Shown piece by piece: positions 45,701 through 54,400 of a stretch of 64,000 bases of DNA. Under the pieces are notes generated by a model. The model searched no databases. It saw nothing but the letters and a program-made list of their open reading frames with translations, and was not told the DNA's origin. The stretch comes from Sitta carolinensis (taxonomy: Eukaryota > Chordata > Aves > Passeriformes > Sittidae). The stretch is from the NCBI GenBank assembly GCA_032173965.1, contig CM063289.1, positions 25,693,690-25,757,689 on the forward strand, written 5' to 3'. The position numbers and the translations under genes are program-made. Positions within the stretch are counted from its first letter, which is position 1. Each line of letters starts with the position of its first letter.

Positions 45701-48553
45701 GTCAGTCTATTTACACCTAATCCGACTAGAATAATAGGTTAAATTTAGCAGGGAGTTAAGTGGCATAGAGCATGACCATGCACAAGAGATGAGTCACTGC
45801 AGACTGGCCCTGAAGGATGCTTTAACTCTGACCCTTGAGGTGTGCTTTTGCACCAGCCTCTAACTGCCAGTGTCAGGCTTTGTCTGCTCAAGCTGCAAAT
45901 GGAAAAACGCCAGTGTTCATTTCTTGTGGCTCTGGTGATGTCAACCCCAATGAAAATCTGTTAGTTTTTCAGAGGACACACACTGAAGTGCGTTCATAAC
46001 CTGAGCTTGATCTGTAAAGCACCAAAGAGCAAGTGCTGCTCCATCTAACGCTGCACTTTCCCTTTGGGAGACTCTTTGGCAAGAACCTGAGCAGTGAAGA
46101 CCTCGGATGAATTCAGATTAACAGTGAGTCGCCTGTGAGGCAGTTTTGAGTACAACTCCAAGGTGTGCTTAGTTTTAGGTTTTACTAGCACAAAGAATTG
46201 TTCATGGTAGCTGTTTTCAAGTTTTTGGTTTGTTTTTTTTTTCTTGAGTCAAATGAAGTAAAACAAGGCACTGTGGAAGGATGGGAATCTGGGAAGATGT
46301 TCCAAAACCATTTCAAATAGTGTGTATTTTATCATTTTAGAAAAAGTACTTTTAAAACCAGAAAGGAATCACAAAGAGGAACTCACCTGTGGTTGAAAGT
46401 CAACTGGTTCCAGACCTCGGCATTCAAACTCCACAATTGTTTTGAATTTCTCGCTATCTTCAGCCTGTAATTGAGTAAGCAAACCATTAGTTTCCATCTA
46501 ATAGAGACAGTGACAAGCATTAATCTAGGAACAGATTGCTTTAAAGGCAGCACTGTCATCTCTGATGTCCTAGAGGACAGCAAAATCCTAGGGCTCATTT
46601 CATAGGTGGTCACTAACTCAGAATTTCTTAACCTGCCATGAGGAAGCCTTCAAAAGGAAACCTAGAGGAGCATTATATAATCACCTCTAATTTGGGTGAT
46701 ACAGATCTGTGTTGGCTTTTGGAAAATATCAGATTATTCTGCACTGAGACTGTGCAGGAGTCTACAAGACAAATTTTGTCCAGGGACAAGACCAGCTTTT
46801 TGTCTTCTTGAAGGAGGATGATAAAGCAAAACCTCAAAATACTATTAATGCTTATTTATCTTTCACTTGTTACATAGAAGAGAAAACAAACTTACATTGT
46901 AAGGCTTGATTGTCTGACTTAAAATATCTAAAACAAAAAAAAGGTATACAAGTGAGTGACACTATGTCTTCAGTTTTATTCAGCACAAACCAAGAACCAG
47001 GATCTTCTTTCACATCAATTTCCTTCAAAAGGTAGAATTCAATTTTTCTCCCTTTTCTTGAAAAGTTGGCACTGCACCATTTTTCTGTACCAATGCCAAA
47101 AAGATTTGCATGCTTTTGTAAAATAAAAACAGATGAGTTTTGTTGATGCAGAAGCCTGGACTCACCAGGAGGCCTTGCTGCCTCCCTGAACGTGATGTCC
47201 AGAATGTGCCTGTTGGGAACTCAAGCACCAGTGTACAAGGGAAGAAATCCCTGGTGAATGCTCTTTACAAACAGTGTCAAGCAAAACTGGGGACCAAAAG
47301 ATCAGCTGTCAAAGGGCTAATGCCTGGTCAAGGTGCAAGCACATACCGATGGAGCTCTCCCTGGAGCACAGCTTGCACTTCTGCACCATCGTGGCGCTTC
47401 CTCGGCCACCTTTCAGGGGAGCACTGTCCTGAAATCCAGGAAAGAGAGACGTTTTAACCACTTCAGCTGGGCCACTGGCAACCTCTGCAAAGGTAAGGCA
47501 GTTTTTACAATGATCTTTAGCTTTTTAAAAATACTGCAACAAGGCAGCTTTTTTTTAACAACAGAGATTAATAATTCAACAAGCTGCAATTTTCAAGGAA
47601 TAATTCTGTTCTAGACTTTAAATAGGGAATAATAGATATTTATGTCTTATCCATATAGGCATGCTCTACTAATTCTTCAAATTACATTCTTACCATTCAG
47701 CTGTATGGAACAAAAAGGGATGATTATTGCTAAGAACAGACAAGTATCCCTGACAAATTTTATCCTGCTTTTGCAGCTTCCAAATGCTGATTTAACATGC
47801 TTAAATCATCATGATTTACCTAACCTTCTCCAAAAGGATTCCATCAGCATCAGAGAAATACACTACAGGCACAACCTTATTTTGATACTACTTCAAAATT
47901 TCTTTTAAAATTAATTTTTACAGAAAGGTGGTTTTAAAAACAGATGTAATACTTTGTTACCAACAAGCACCATTCAAACGATGTATGCCAATTAACAGAC
48001 TAAATATTTCTTCTAATATGGAACATGACATTTTTCTAAATGCTATTTAAAAATGGAAAAAAAAAAAGCTATTGAAAAACCATCTCATCTAGAGGGTAAG
48101 TTGTCACATCCTTGATGCAGATACGTGTGTAAGAAGCAGGTTTGTGCTCCCGTTTTTGCTCAGAGGTAGGTTACGAGGGGCACACGCACCATCAACCGCA
48201 GGTACTGCCACTTTTCGGAGACCTCACCGCAGTTCCCACATTTCAGCTGGAGAACACAAATCGGAAGGTTGAAAGCTGTCAGTAATCAGGGATAGCGCCG
48301 CTCCCGGGCCCGGCCCCGCCGCCCCGCACCTTGAGGTACCATCGGAAGTCCTGGCCCTCCGCCCGCAGCCGGGTGATGTTCTCCAGCGTGGCGCGGAGCT
48401 GCAGCCCGATCCTCTGCAAGGCAAGCGCCGGAGCGGCCTCAGCCCCGGCCGCCCGAGGCTCCCCCGTACCCCAGGGCCCGCGGGGCTCCGGCCGAGGCTC
48501 CCCCGTACCCCAGGGCCCGCGGGGCTCCGGCCAAAGCCCTCACCTACCCCCAT
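42666..48553 (-). CDS. CZIB: CXXC motif-containing zinc-binding protein (C1orf123/UPF0587 family)
   Basis: A small protein conserved across eukaryotes that binds zinc through two CXXC motifs; its cellular role is poorly defined. Eight coding exons on the minus strand: 48553-48548, 48413-48330, 48246-48190, 47428-47347, 46927-46896, 46464-46387, 43590-43525 and 42743-42666. They join in phase to 483 bases, 160 residues plus stop, the same length as the human protein. The zinc ligands are intact: Cys33/Cys36 in KCGNCGE and Cys67/Cys70 in KCKLC. Conserved stretches include ATLENIT, DFRWYLK, EFECRGLEPVDF and the C-terminal YEVTHKFVKC. It is transcribed in the same direction as MAGOH, about 1 kb downstream of it, and converges with CPT2. 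An in-frame upstream ATG at 48694 could add 47 residues, but the short start fits the family. Confidence 0.96.
42744..43524 (-). other. CZIB intron 7 with (AT)n microsatellite
   Basis: 781-base intron. A perfect (AT)10 run lies at 42928-42947; nothing else is recognised. Confidence 0.85.
43525..43590 (-). CDS. CZIB: CZIB coding exon 7
   Basis: 22 codons, AGFAAEGAESGTPFNDINLL then EK. Acceptor TTTGCAG|GCA, donor AAG|GTATGT. Confidence 0.94.
43591..46386 (-). other. CZIB intron 6
   Basis: 2.8 kb, the longest CZIB intron. It contains homopolymer runs (T at about 44968-44984, A at about 45259-45274) but no recognisable exon, RNA gene or transposon. Confidence 0.8.
46387..46464 (-). CDS. CZIB: CZIB coding exon 6
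   Basis: 26 codons including KFKTIVEFECRGLEPVDFQP. Acceptor ATTACAG|GCT, donor CAG|GTGAGT. Confidence 0.95.
46896..46927 (-). CDS. CZIB: CZIB coding exon 5 (32-base mini exon)
   Basis: Encodes (D)ILSQTIKPYN. Acceptor GTTTTAG|AT, donor AAT|GTAAGT. Its phase fits both neighbours. Confidence 0.92.
47347..47428 (-). CDS. CZIB: CZIB coding exon 4 (second CXXC)
   Basis: Encodes DSAPLKGGRGSATMVQKCKL then CSRESSI, carrying zinc ligands Cys67 and Cys70. Acceptor ATTTCAG|GAC, donor ATCG|GTATGT. Confidence 0.94.
48190..48246 (-). CDS. CZIB: CZIB coding exon 3 (first CXXC)
   Basis: 19 codons, LKCGNCGEVSEKWQYLRLM, carrying zinc ligands Cys33 and Cys36. It is separated from exon 2 by an 83-base intron. 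Donor ATG|GTGCGT. Confidence 0.94.
48330..48413 (-). CDS. CZIB: CZIB coding exon 2
   Basis: 28 codons, RIGLQLRATLENITRLRAEG then QDFRWYLK. Acceptor CCTTGCAG|AGG. The donor AAG|GTGCGG is GT but weak. Confidence 0.93.
48453..48530. repeat. Two perfect 39-bp tandem copies in CZIB intron 1
   Basis: The block beginning CCGAGGCTCCCCCGTACCCC is repeated exactly at an offset of 39 bases (48453-48491 and 48492-48530). The two copies make up more than half of the 134-base intron 1. Confidence 0.9.
48548..48553 (-). CDS. CZIB: CZIB coding exon 1 (two codons)
   Basis: Only ATG GGG (Met-Gly) is coding, followed by donor GTAGGTG. Exon 2 then continues RIGLQLRATLE, giving the expected MG(K/R)I start of the family. 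Confidence 0.85.
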
Positions 48554-48720
48554 GGCCCCACGGATCCGGTGCAATTCCCTGTTCCCTGCGGCCGTGCCCT
48601 CAACAAAGATGGCGGCCCCGCGCTCCCTGCCCGGCGCGAAGCCGCGTCTGCCCTCACCCAAGATGGCGGCTGCCAGCGCCCCGCCGCGCGGCATGGCGGG
48701 AGGCGCCTGTGGGGAGGGAA
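48554..48720 (-). promoter_or_regulatory. CZIB: CZIB promoter/5' UTR with two YY1-type motifs
   Basis: The CpG-rich sequence directly upstream of the CZIB start contains AAGATGGCGGC twice on the plus strand, at 48606-48616 and 48660-48670, 54 bases apart. This is the consensus of YY1-dependent, TATA-less promoters, where the motif usually lies at or just downstream of the transcription start. In such promoters the ATG inside the motif often starts the coding frame; here it is on the opposite strand from CZIB. Confidence 0.6.
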
Positions 48721-49357
48721 GGCGGGAGGCACCGGTGTTCTCAACATAACACGTCGATTAATCACGTTTGGTTGGTTTTGTTTTTTAAATGTAGCGTTTT
48801 CTTAGAGAACACAAACGTGTTAAGAGAAAGCAAAAGCGCGGTTTGGAAGCATAGCCATGGCGTCCACCCTCAGGGCCTGCGGGGGACGCTTCAAAGATTT
48901 TTACTAATGCCGCACACAGATCTGCTAGCCTAGAACTAAACTCATTATGCTCTGGGTGGTTGCTTTTCCGCTTCTCTGCAGCTGAACGGGACGATCGACG
49001 AAGATCCTGGATGGCTCCTGGGTGGCCTGTTGCTTGTCTCTGCTCTGGAGGCAAGTGGGTGACCCCGGGCTGGGATGAAGGTGATGTGTGTCTGCTACAA
49101 CCACGCATCCGTGCAGTGTCAGACGTTCTTCTCTGGCCAACAGAATACCTAGCTCAGGATAGGAACAAAAGTTTGTCTTGACAGCTGGCAGAAGTTTCAT
49201 TTCACAGAGCCAGGCTTCATTCCTTTTTCTACTGCTGCAGAGAAGTAACAGTGTGTAGTGATACAAGTGAAGTAATACTGAATGCACCATTATAAAAGAA
49301 GTGTTAGAAGTCAGTCTCTCACCACAGCTTAAAAATTAAAAATGCAAATCTCACCCT

Positions 49358-49363
49358 TTTATT
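49358..49363 (-). terminator. MAGOH: Probable MAGOH poly(A) signal
   Basis: TTTATT on plus is AATAAA on the MAGOH strand, about 155 bases after the stop codon, giving a short 3' UTR of roughly 175-185 bases. Confidence 0.65.
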
Positions 49364-49516
49364 GAGTCATTGACAGTTTGTAACAACAACAAAAACAACA
49401 ATCAAAAAAAAATCTAAAATACAAAAAAAGTTTCAGAAATAGTGAAGAACTGGAACAGGACCCTCCCTTCCCACCCCTACTGCTAACACTGCAATACAAA
49501 CTTTAGTTTGTGTGAT

Positions 49517-49616
49517 TTAAATTGGCTTAATCTTGAAGTGGAGTCCAATAAGACTGAAGACGAGACACTTAAGGTCCTGGACCAGGTAGTAGAACACTCT
49601 CAAGCCTTCTGGATCT
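49517..49616 (-). CDS. MAGOH: MAGOH exon 5 (terminal)
   Basis: (K)[20 protein letters not shown] then [12 protein letters not shown] and TAA at 49517-49519. Acceptor CACTGCAG|A. Confidence 0.96.
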
Positions 49617-51064
49617 CTGCAGTGCACAAGAGAAGGAAGAAAGGGAGAAAAAAAATTAAGACTGATGCTCTTAGAGAACAGGTTGAAGAACTAATGTGTT
49701 AAGAAAACCCAAAGCCTATATGGGGCTTTTTAGATGTCATCTTAGACATTACAGATTTATTGCATTCTGCACTGGTTGATTAAATATTCTGTATTCCAAC
49801 CATGAACATTTTAAGTCTTTACAAAATATACCTTTTTATCATAACACCAAGCATCAACAGCACTTACGAGTTTACCTCCCTCTTCCCCCCAACAGTCTTT
49901 TCAGCTTAGGTGAAATACAGATATCTTGATTCTCTCAAAGAAATTGGTACAAACAGGTCAATGGCAGGTCAGACTCTGTATGTGTGTAACAGGGCTCCTA
50001 CAGCAAGGTCTGCTCTCAGTGAGATTGAGGAGACAGCCTGTAATGCCACAGTCTAAAGGCACCTGGCACACTGTGCTGCAACACAGAGCACTGGTGCCCC
50101 CCGGAGCTGATTCGAGCTTTGCAACAATATAAAATACAAGTACCAAATATTCAGGAAGTTTTAACACAGACTGGTAAATGGACGCAAGGGCGGCATAAAA
50201 AGCAGAGTACATACTTGGACTGATTTACATCAATGAGCGAACCGATTTTTGACGTGGTAAAGGAGATGTGCTCATCACCAATTACTATCTCGAGCTCCTG
50301 AAAAATAAAAGGTTATAGGAACTCACTGCTTCATGGTACCAGTTACAGAAATACTTCAGTACTGTGACGGAATTTTTTATTACAAATTTCTATAACAAAG
50401 ATATCGAATGCAGCAGGTCTGTGGATTGTATCAGCTCCAGAAGTACACTGCCATTGAGGCACTACTCACGTTTTAAAGCAGTATTTGTTTCCCTTTCCGT
50501 TGGTATCAATACTGGCTTGAAGAAACAGTTATGCTTCCAAGCAGCTAACATTTTAAAGAGCAATTCCAAGAGACACTACCTACCTGTCGGCCCACTCTGT
50601 CAGGAGGCGGCCACAGAGCATCATCTTCTTTTGTGATTTCACTGTCGTCGATTATTCTCTTCAGCTCCTCCATCACACTCTTGTGCACGTAAGCCTGGAC
50701 ACAACATTCCGGCACAGAAATAAATACAACCCTGCCCACGACGTCCCAGCAACGCCATCCAACCCCGAGCCCTGCCCAGAGCCCCTTCTGCTGCGCGGCG
50801 CTGCCCTCACCTCCTTGCGGATCATCACATCGTTCTTGTAGTTGCTGTTGTTGGCGTAGCGCAGCTTACCTGTGGGGACAGGCCGACCATTACGGCGCGC
50901 CGGGGGTGCCCGCGGCCCGGCAGCACACCCTCCGGCAGCGCGGCCCGCCTGCCCCGGCCCCCCGCCCCGCTCTCACCGTCGGGCCGGAACTCGAACTCGA
51001 GGAACTCGTGTCCGAACTTCCCCTTGTGCCCCACGTAGTAGCGCAGGTAGAAGTCGCTCGCCAT
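49517..51064 (-). CDS. MAGOH: Mago nashi homolog, exon junction complex core subunit
   Basis: MAGOH binds RBM8A (Y14) and locks eIF4A3 onto spliced mRNA in the exon junction complex, which affects mRNA export, localisation, translation and nonsense-mediated decay. Five minus-strand exons (51064-50977, 50869-50811, 50694-50584, 50297-50215, 49616-49517) give 441 bases, 146 residues plus stop. As I recall the human protein, only residue 2 differs (Ala here, Glu in human). All regions are present: [20 protein letters not shown], the [19 protein letters not shown] turn, the helix [34 protein letters not shown] and the C-terminal GLHFKIKPI. It is an intact multi-exon gene, not a processed copy. 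The start is short (MASDF), unlike MAGOHB (MAVASDF), and the position next to CZIB also supports MAGOH. Confidence 0.97.
49617..50214 (-). other. MAGOH intron 4
   Basis: 598-base intron, the longest in MAGOH. No feature beyond the splice signals. Confidence 0.85.
50215..50297 (-). CDS. MAGOH: MAGOH exon 4
   Basis: [20 protein letters not shown] then LIDVNQS. Donor TCCAA|GTATGT leaves two bases of a lysine codon. Acceptor TTTTTCAG|GAG. Confidence 0.95.
50584..50694 (-). CDS. MAGOH: MAGOH exon 3
   Basis: 37 codons, [20 protein letters not shown] then [17 protein letters not shown]. Acceptor GTGTCCAG|GCT, donor CAG|GTAGGT. Confidence 0.96.
50811..50869 (-). CDS. MAGOH: MAGOH exon 2
   Basis: (G)[19 protein letters not shown]. 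Acceptor TCCCCACAG|GT, donor GAG|GTGAGG. Intron 1 before it is only 107 bases. Confidence 0.95.
50977..51064 (-). CDS. MAGOH: MAGOH exon 1 (coding part)
   Basis: Encodes [20 protein letters not shown] and FLEFEFRPD(G). Donor GACG|GTGAGA. The start codon lies inside a CpG-rich region. Confidence 0.95.
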
Positions 51065-51240
51065 GGCCGCCGCCCGGCACGCACCTCAGCGCCCGGCCCC
51101 GGCCCCGGCCCGGCGCGCGCCTTCCGGCGCGCAGAGCAGCGCGCGCGCGGGCGCCCCCTGGCGGGCGGCGGGGGAACGGGCTGTCCGTGAGGGGAGCGCG
51201 GGCAGCGCCCTCTGCGGGACTTCCCCGGCCCGGAGCCGGC
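51065..51240 (-). promoter_or_regulatory. MAGOH: MAGOH CpG-island promoter / 5' UTR
   Basis: The sequence upstream of the MAGOH ATG is very CpG-dense (repeated GCGCGC and GGCGCGCGCC) with no TATA box. The promoter assignment is inferred from position and composition. Confidence 0.6.
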
Positions 51241-51480
51241 TCCACGGCCGGGACACGGCCGGGACACAACCGGGACACGGCCGGGACACACACAACCGGG
51301 ACACGGCCGGACACGGCCGGGACACACACAACCGGGACACGGCCGGGACACAGCGGACACACACAACCGGGACACGGCCGGGACACACACAACCGGGACA
51401 CGGCCGGGACACAGCCGGCTCCACGGCCGGGACACGGCCGGGACACAACCGGGACACAACCGGGACACGGCCCCGAATCC
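51241..51480. repeat. 11-bp GC-rich minisatellite upstream of MAGOH, about 20 units
   Basis: Built from the 11-base units GGCCGGGACAC and AACCGGGACAC, with insertions of ACACAC and one repeated longer segment (CCGGCTCCACGGCCGGGACA, at about 51236 and 51415). It begins about 180 bases upstream of the MAGOH start codon. Confidence 0.93.
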
Positions 51481-54400
51481 CGCTGGGCACATCCCGCAGC
51501 GACACGAGGCGGTGGCAGGTGAGGGGCCGCCGCACCTCTGCTCTTCTTCCCAGGGCAGAGTCCCAGGCCCTCGGCGGGGCCCATGGGGGAGCAGTCACTC
51601 ACTTGTTCCTCATAATCATAATAGCGTTCTAGGGATATTTAGTCATACTAATGAAAGAGATGATGTGTAAGTGGCCATTTGTGGTGAGCGCTGATGTGAT
51701 CACTGATTCAGCGCTACTGCAAGAGCTTGATACACACCTTGTTATACTGCCCTCCTTCCAAGTTAGAAGGAGCCCACCAGAACCATCCAATTTATATTCT
51801 ATGTAAGTGGCTCGTGGAACCCTCGACCAGCCCGGTATGGTGCCCCCTGGGCTAGCGGCCCCAGAGGCGATGGTGGCCTCCACCAGTGTCCCTGATCCAG
51901 AGCTGGCCGTGGGCCTCCACCCGATGGGTTCATCCCAGAGGCATTCCCTGATCTCCTTTCTGCACAGAGGGAACGAGCACCGTGCATTTATGAACTACAA
52001 GTGGATAAGTTTTTGCCTTCTGAAGCAGTTTGGTGCCTCACTGGGACTGGTGTGTTGAGAGCCCTCCTCACTGGTGGCCTGAGGTTTGACAGTAAATGTA
52101 TTGGGGTAAATTTGCCCCCCAGTAAATGGGGGTGAATCCTGCCCTTTCCTGCTTTGGGAACTGCTGAAAGGAGATAGCCAGAGACACAGCCTTCTGTAAA
52201 ATATCCCCTTCTGCAAGAAAAATTCGGAAGCAGGTTATCTCTTCACTAGGCAGGATGCTTTTCATTGAGGACACAGAATGGGGGAGGGTGGTGTTGGAAA
52301 CGGGTTTGCAGTGATGAACGTGATTTCATTTAGATGGTGCTGCCTCACATCCCATTCCAGGGCTAATGGAACTCTCGCTGCTTTCCTTAGAGTTGCAGCA
52401 AGGTTAAGTCAGGCCATATTTACTCTATTCATTGTTTTTCACATCTTTGTGCTTGAATATTCTCAGTTGCATTCTGCATTCTTTAGGAATATCCATTCTA
52501 TAAAATGTCTAGAAGTTGTCCCTTCAGTGGAAGGTACTCTTCAGAGGTTTGGTTTTGTTTGGTTTAGGGTTTTTTTTTTTTTTTTGGGAGAGAATTACTC
52601 CACTGTAATTTTCTAAATTGTTTATAAGCCTTTTCAATAATATCAGTGCTTAATGTAAATTTATTTAAATTACTATGTTGGAAGGAAGAGCAAACTGGCA
52701 TAGGAGTTATCCCAAGAACCTGCATTTTAATTCCTGTCTTTGAGTTCTCTGTATTAATTCTAACATATTTTATGATAAATGCATACTATAGGTGAGATAA
52801 AAATGTATTTTTGCTGTGTGTATATTAGATTTTTTGTCTAAGTAAAATAAATGTCATGTTTGGTGGCAATACAATGGGTAAAGAATTGCTGCCAGGGTTG
52901 TTTGGGTTATCTTGACACATTTACAATCCCAAACGTGCTATACTTGAATGCATTGGCTTAAGTTTGTGTTTGTGAAAGGCACAAATGCCTGCACTGTAGT
53001 TCTTTTCTTTCTGCTTAAATCATGTATAAACAGAGGTTGTTCTGCCTCTGAAGAAAATATCTGTATAAACACACATTTTTAGCATTATTTTACATATGAT
53101 AGAAGGACTGTAAAGTAACAACGTGCATATGGAATCTTGATCCTGGTACTGGTTTATAATGGGTTTGGGTTAGGGGGTTTTTGTGTTTCTTTTGAAGAAG
53201 AGTAAAATTTACATGATTTTCTCCTCTGGCCTATGGGGAGCAGGTATTGTGGGACTTGGAAAAATGGGAGGAACCAGTTAACATTTTCTGAATATTTCTA
53301 TTTATTTGGGTGTTTTTTCTCATGTCAGTAAAAAAGCAGATGGCTCGAATGAATCAACCTTCTTTGGATCCATAATTTAACTTAGTTTTAAGATTGCAAG
53401 TTTTGTGATTGTTTCTTGAAATAGTTATATTTCTGCTATTTTTTTCTTTTCACTAGAAAAGTTGAATGCTTTGGAGAACTGGGTGACAGAATTTTTTTTC
53501 ACAGATTGCAAATAAATCAGGTTGTTTTCTGATATTTTTCCATGTCTGCAACTTGTGAAACCATGTTCCAAACATAGAGAATTTTATACAACTCTTTTTC
53601 CTTGTATCTGCAGAAGCTTTAATTCTTACTGATTCCCCTATCAAAGAAACTACTTTTGCTGGGGAAAGTTAAGACAATATAGTGTCTGAAAGTTAAAAAA
53701 ATCCCTAAAATACTTTAAAAAAAAAATTGTTCCATAGCATTTAACGTGCTCCATGGTGTGGGTCTTGACTTTGCATGGAGATCCTTGTTGTGCCTGTGTT
53801 ACTTTTTTCATTGCTGGGAAGAGAATTTTGTTCTGGTTTTGAAGAATGTTAATTCCTTTGCCTCTGCATTGTGTGAGAGATAATGAATATGAAAATCCAG
53901 CTGAGTCAGCAGTGTGTTGTGGCTGCTGAGGGACAAACTGGGGGGTGCTGTGTTAACCCTAAGCTTTGCATTTTAATACACTGTTTACAAGAGTTTGTAT
54001 CTTGAAATTGAAATACGGATAAGTTTCATCTCCTTGGTTAAAAATACACCTCTGTAAGAAGGAACATTTATTGGTTTGGTGCCAAGTAAAATAATCTTAT
54101 TACTCTGAGGTGAGGTTCTCCCCACAGGGCTGTGCTGCTGTGGCTGCTTATTGACTGAGAGACTCTGTTTGCTCACAAGGCACTTCTCACTGGTGATGAC
54201 TTAGTAAACAAGAATGGGGTGTATTGACTTCTGTATTAGAGGAACCAAATCCTCTGCCTAGCTTAGACTCCTGTGTGTAAATGAGTGCCGGAAAAGGAGA
54301 AAGATTTGTGGAAAAGAATAGAAAGCAGGACTGGAAAGGTCTGTCATTGTTGCCCTGTTCATCCCCCTGCCCTCAGACAAGATCAGCTCTCCCGTGTGAA

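Larger units (their letters stand above)
46465..48189 (-). other. CZIB introns 3-5
   Basis: Non-exonic sequence around exons 4 and 5 (46465-46895, 46928-47346, 47429-48189). No feature beyond splice signals was seen. Confidence 0.8.
48554..49516. other. CZIB 5' flank to MAGOH stop codon
   Basis: About 0.96 kb between CZIB and MAGOH coding regions. It holds the CZIB promoter (to about 48750) and the MAGOH 3' UTR (about 49340-49516). No further gene is visible. Confidence 0.75.

Noticed and set aside
50872..51632. Open frames of about 170-216 codons upstream of MAGOH on both strands
   Set aside because: They arise from the CpG island and the 11-bp array; stop-poor GC-rich sequence gives long frames by chance.
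51629..52058. Short frames on both strands at 51629-51883 and 51807-52058, suspected retroelement or exon remnant
   Set aside because: The GC-rich patch looked different from its neighbours, but no domain, splice pattern or repeat family could be recognised.
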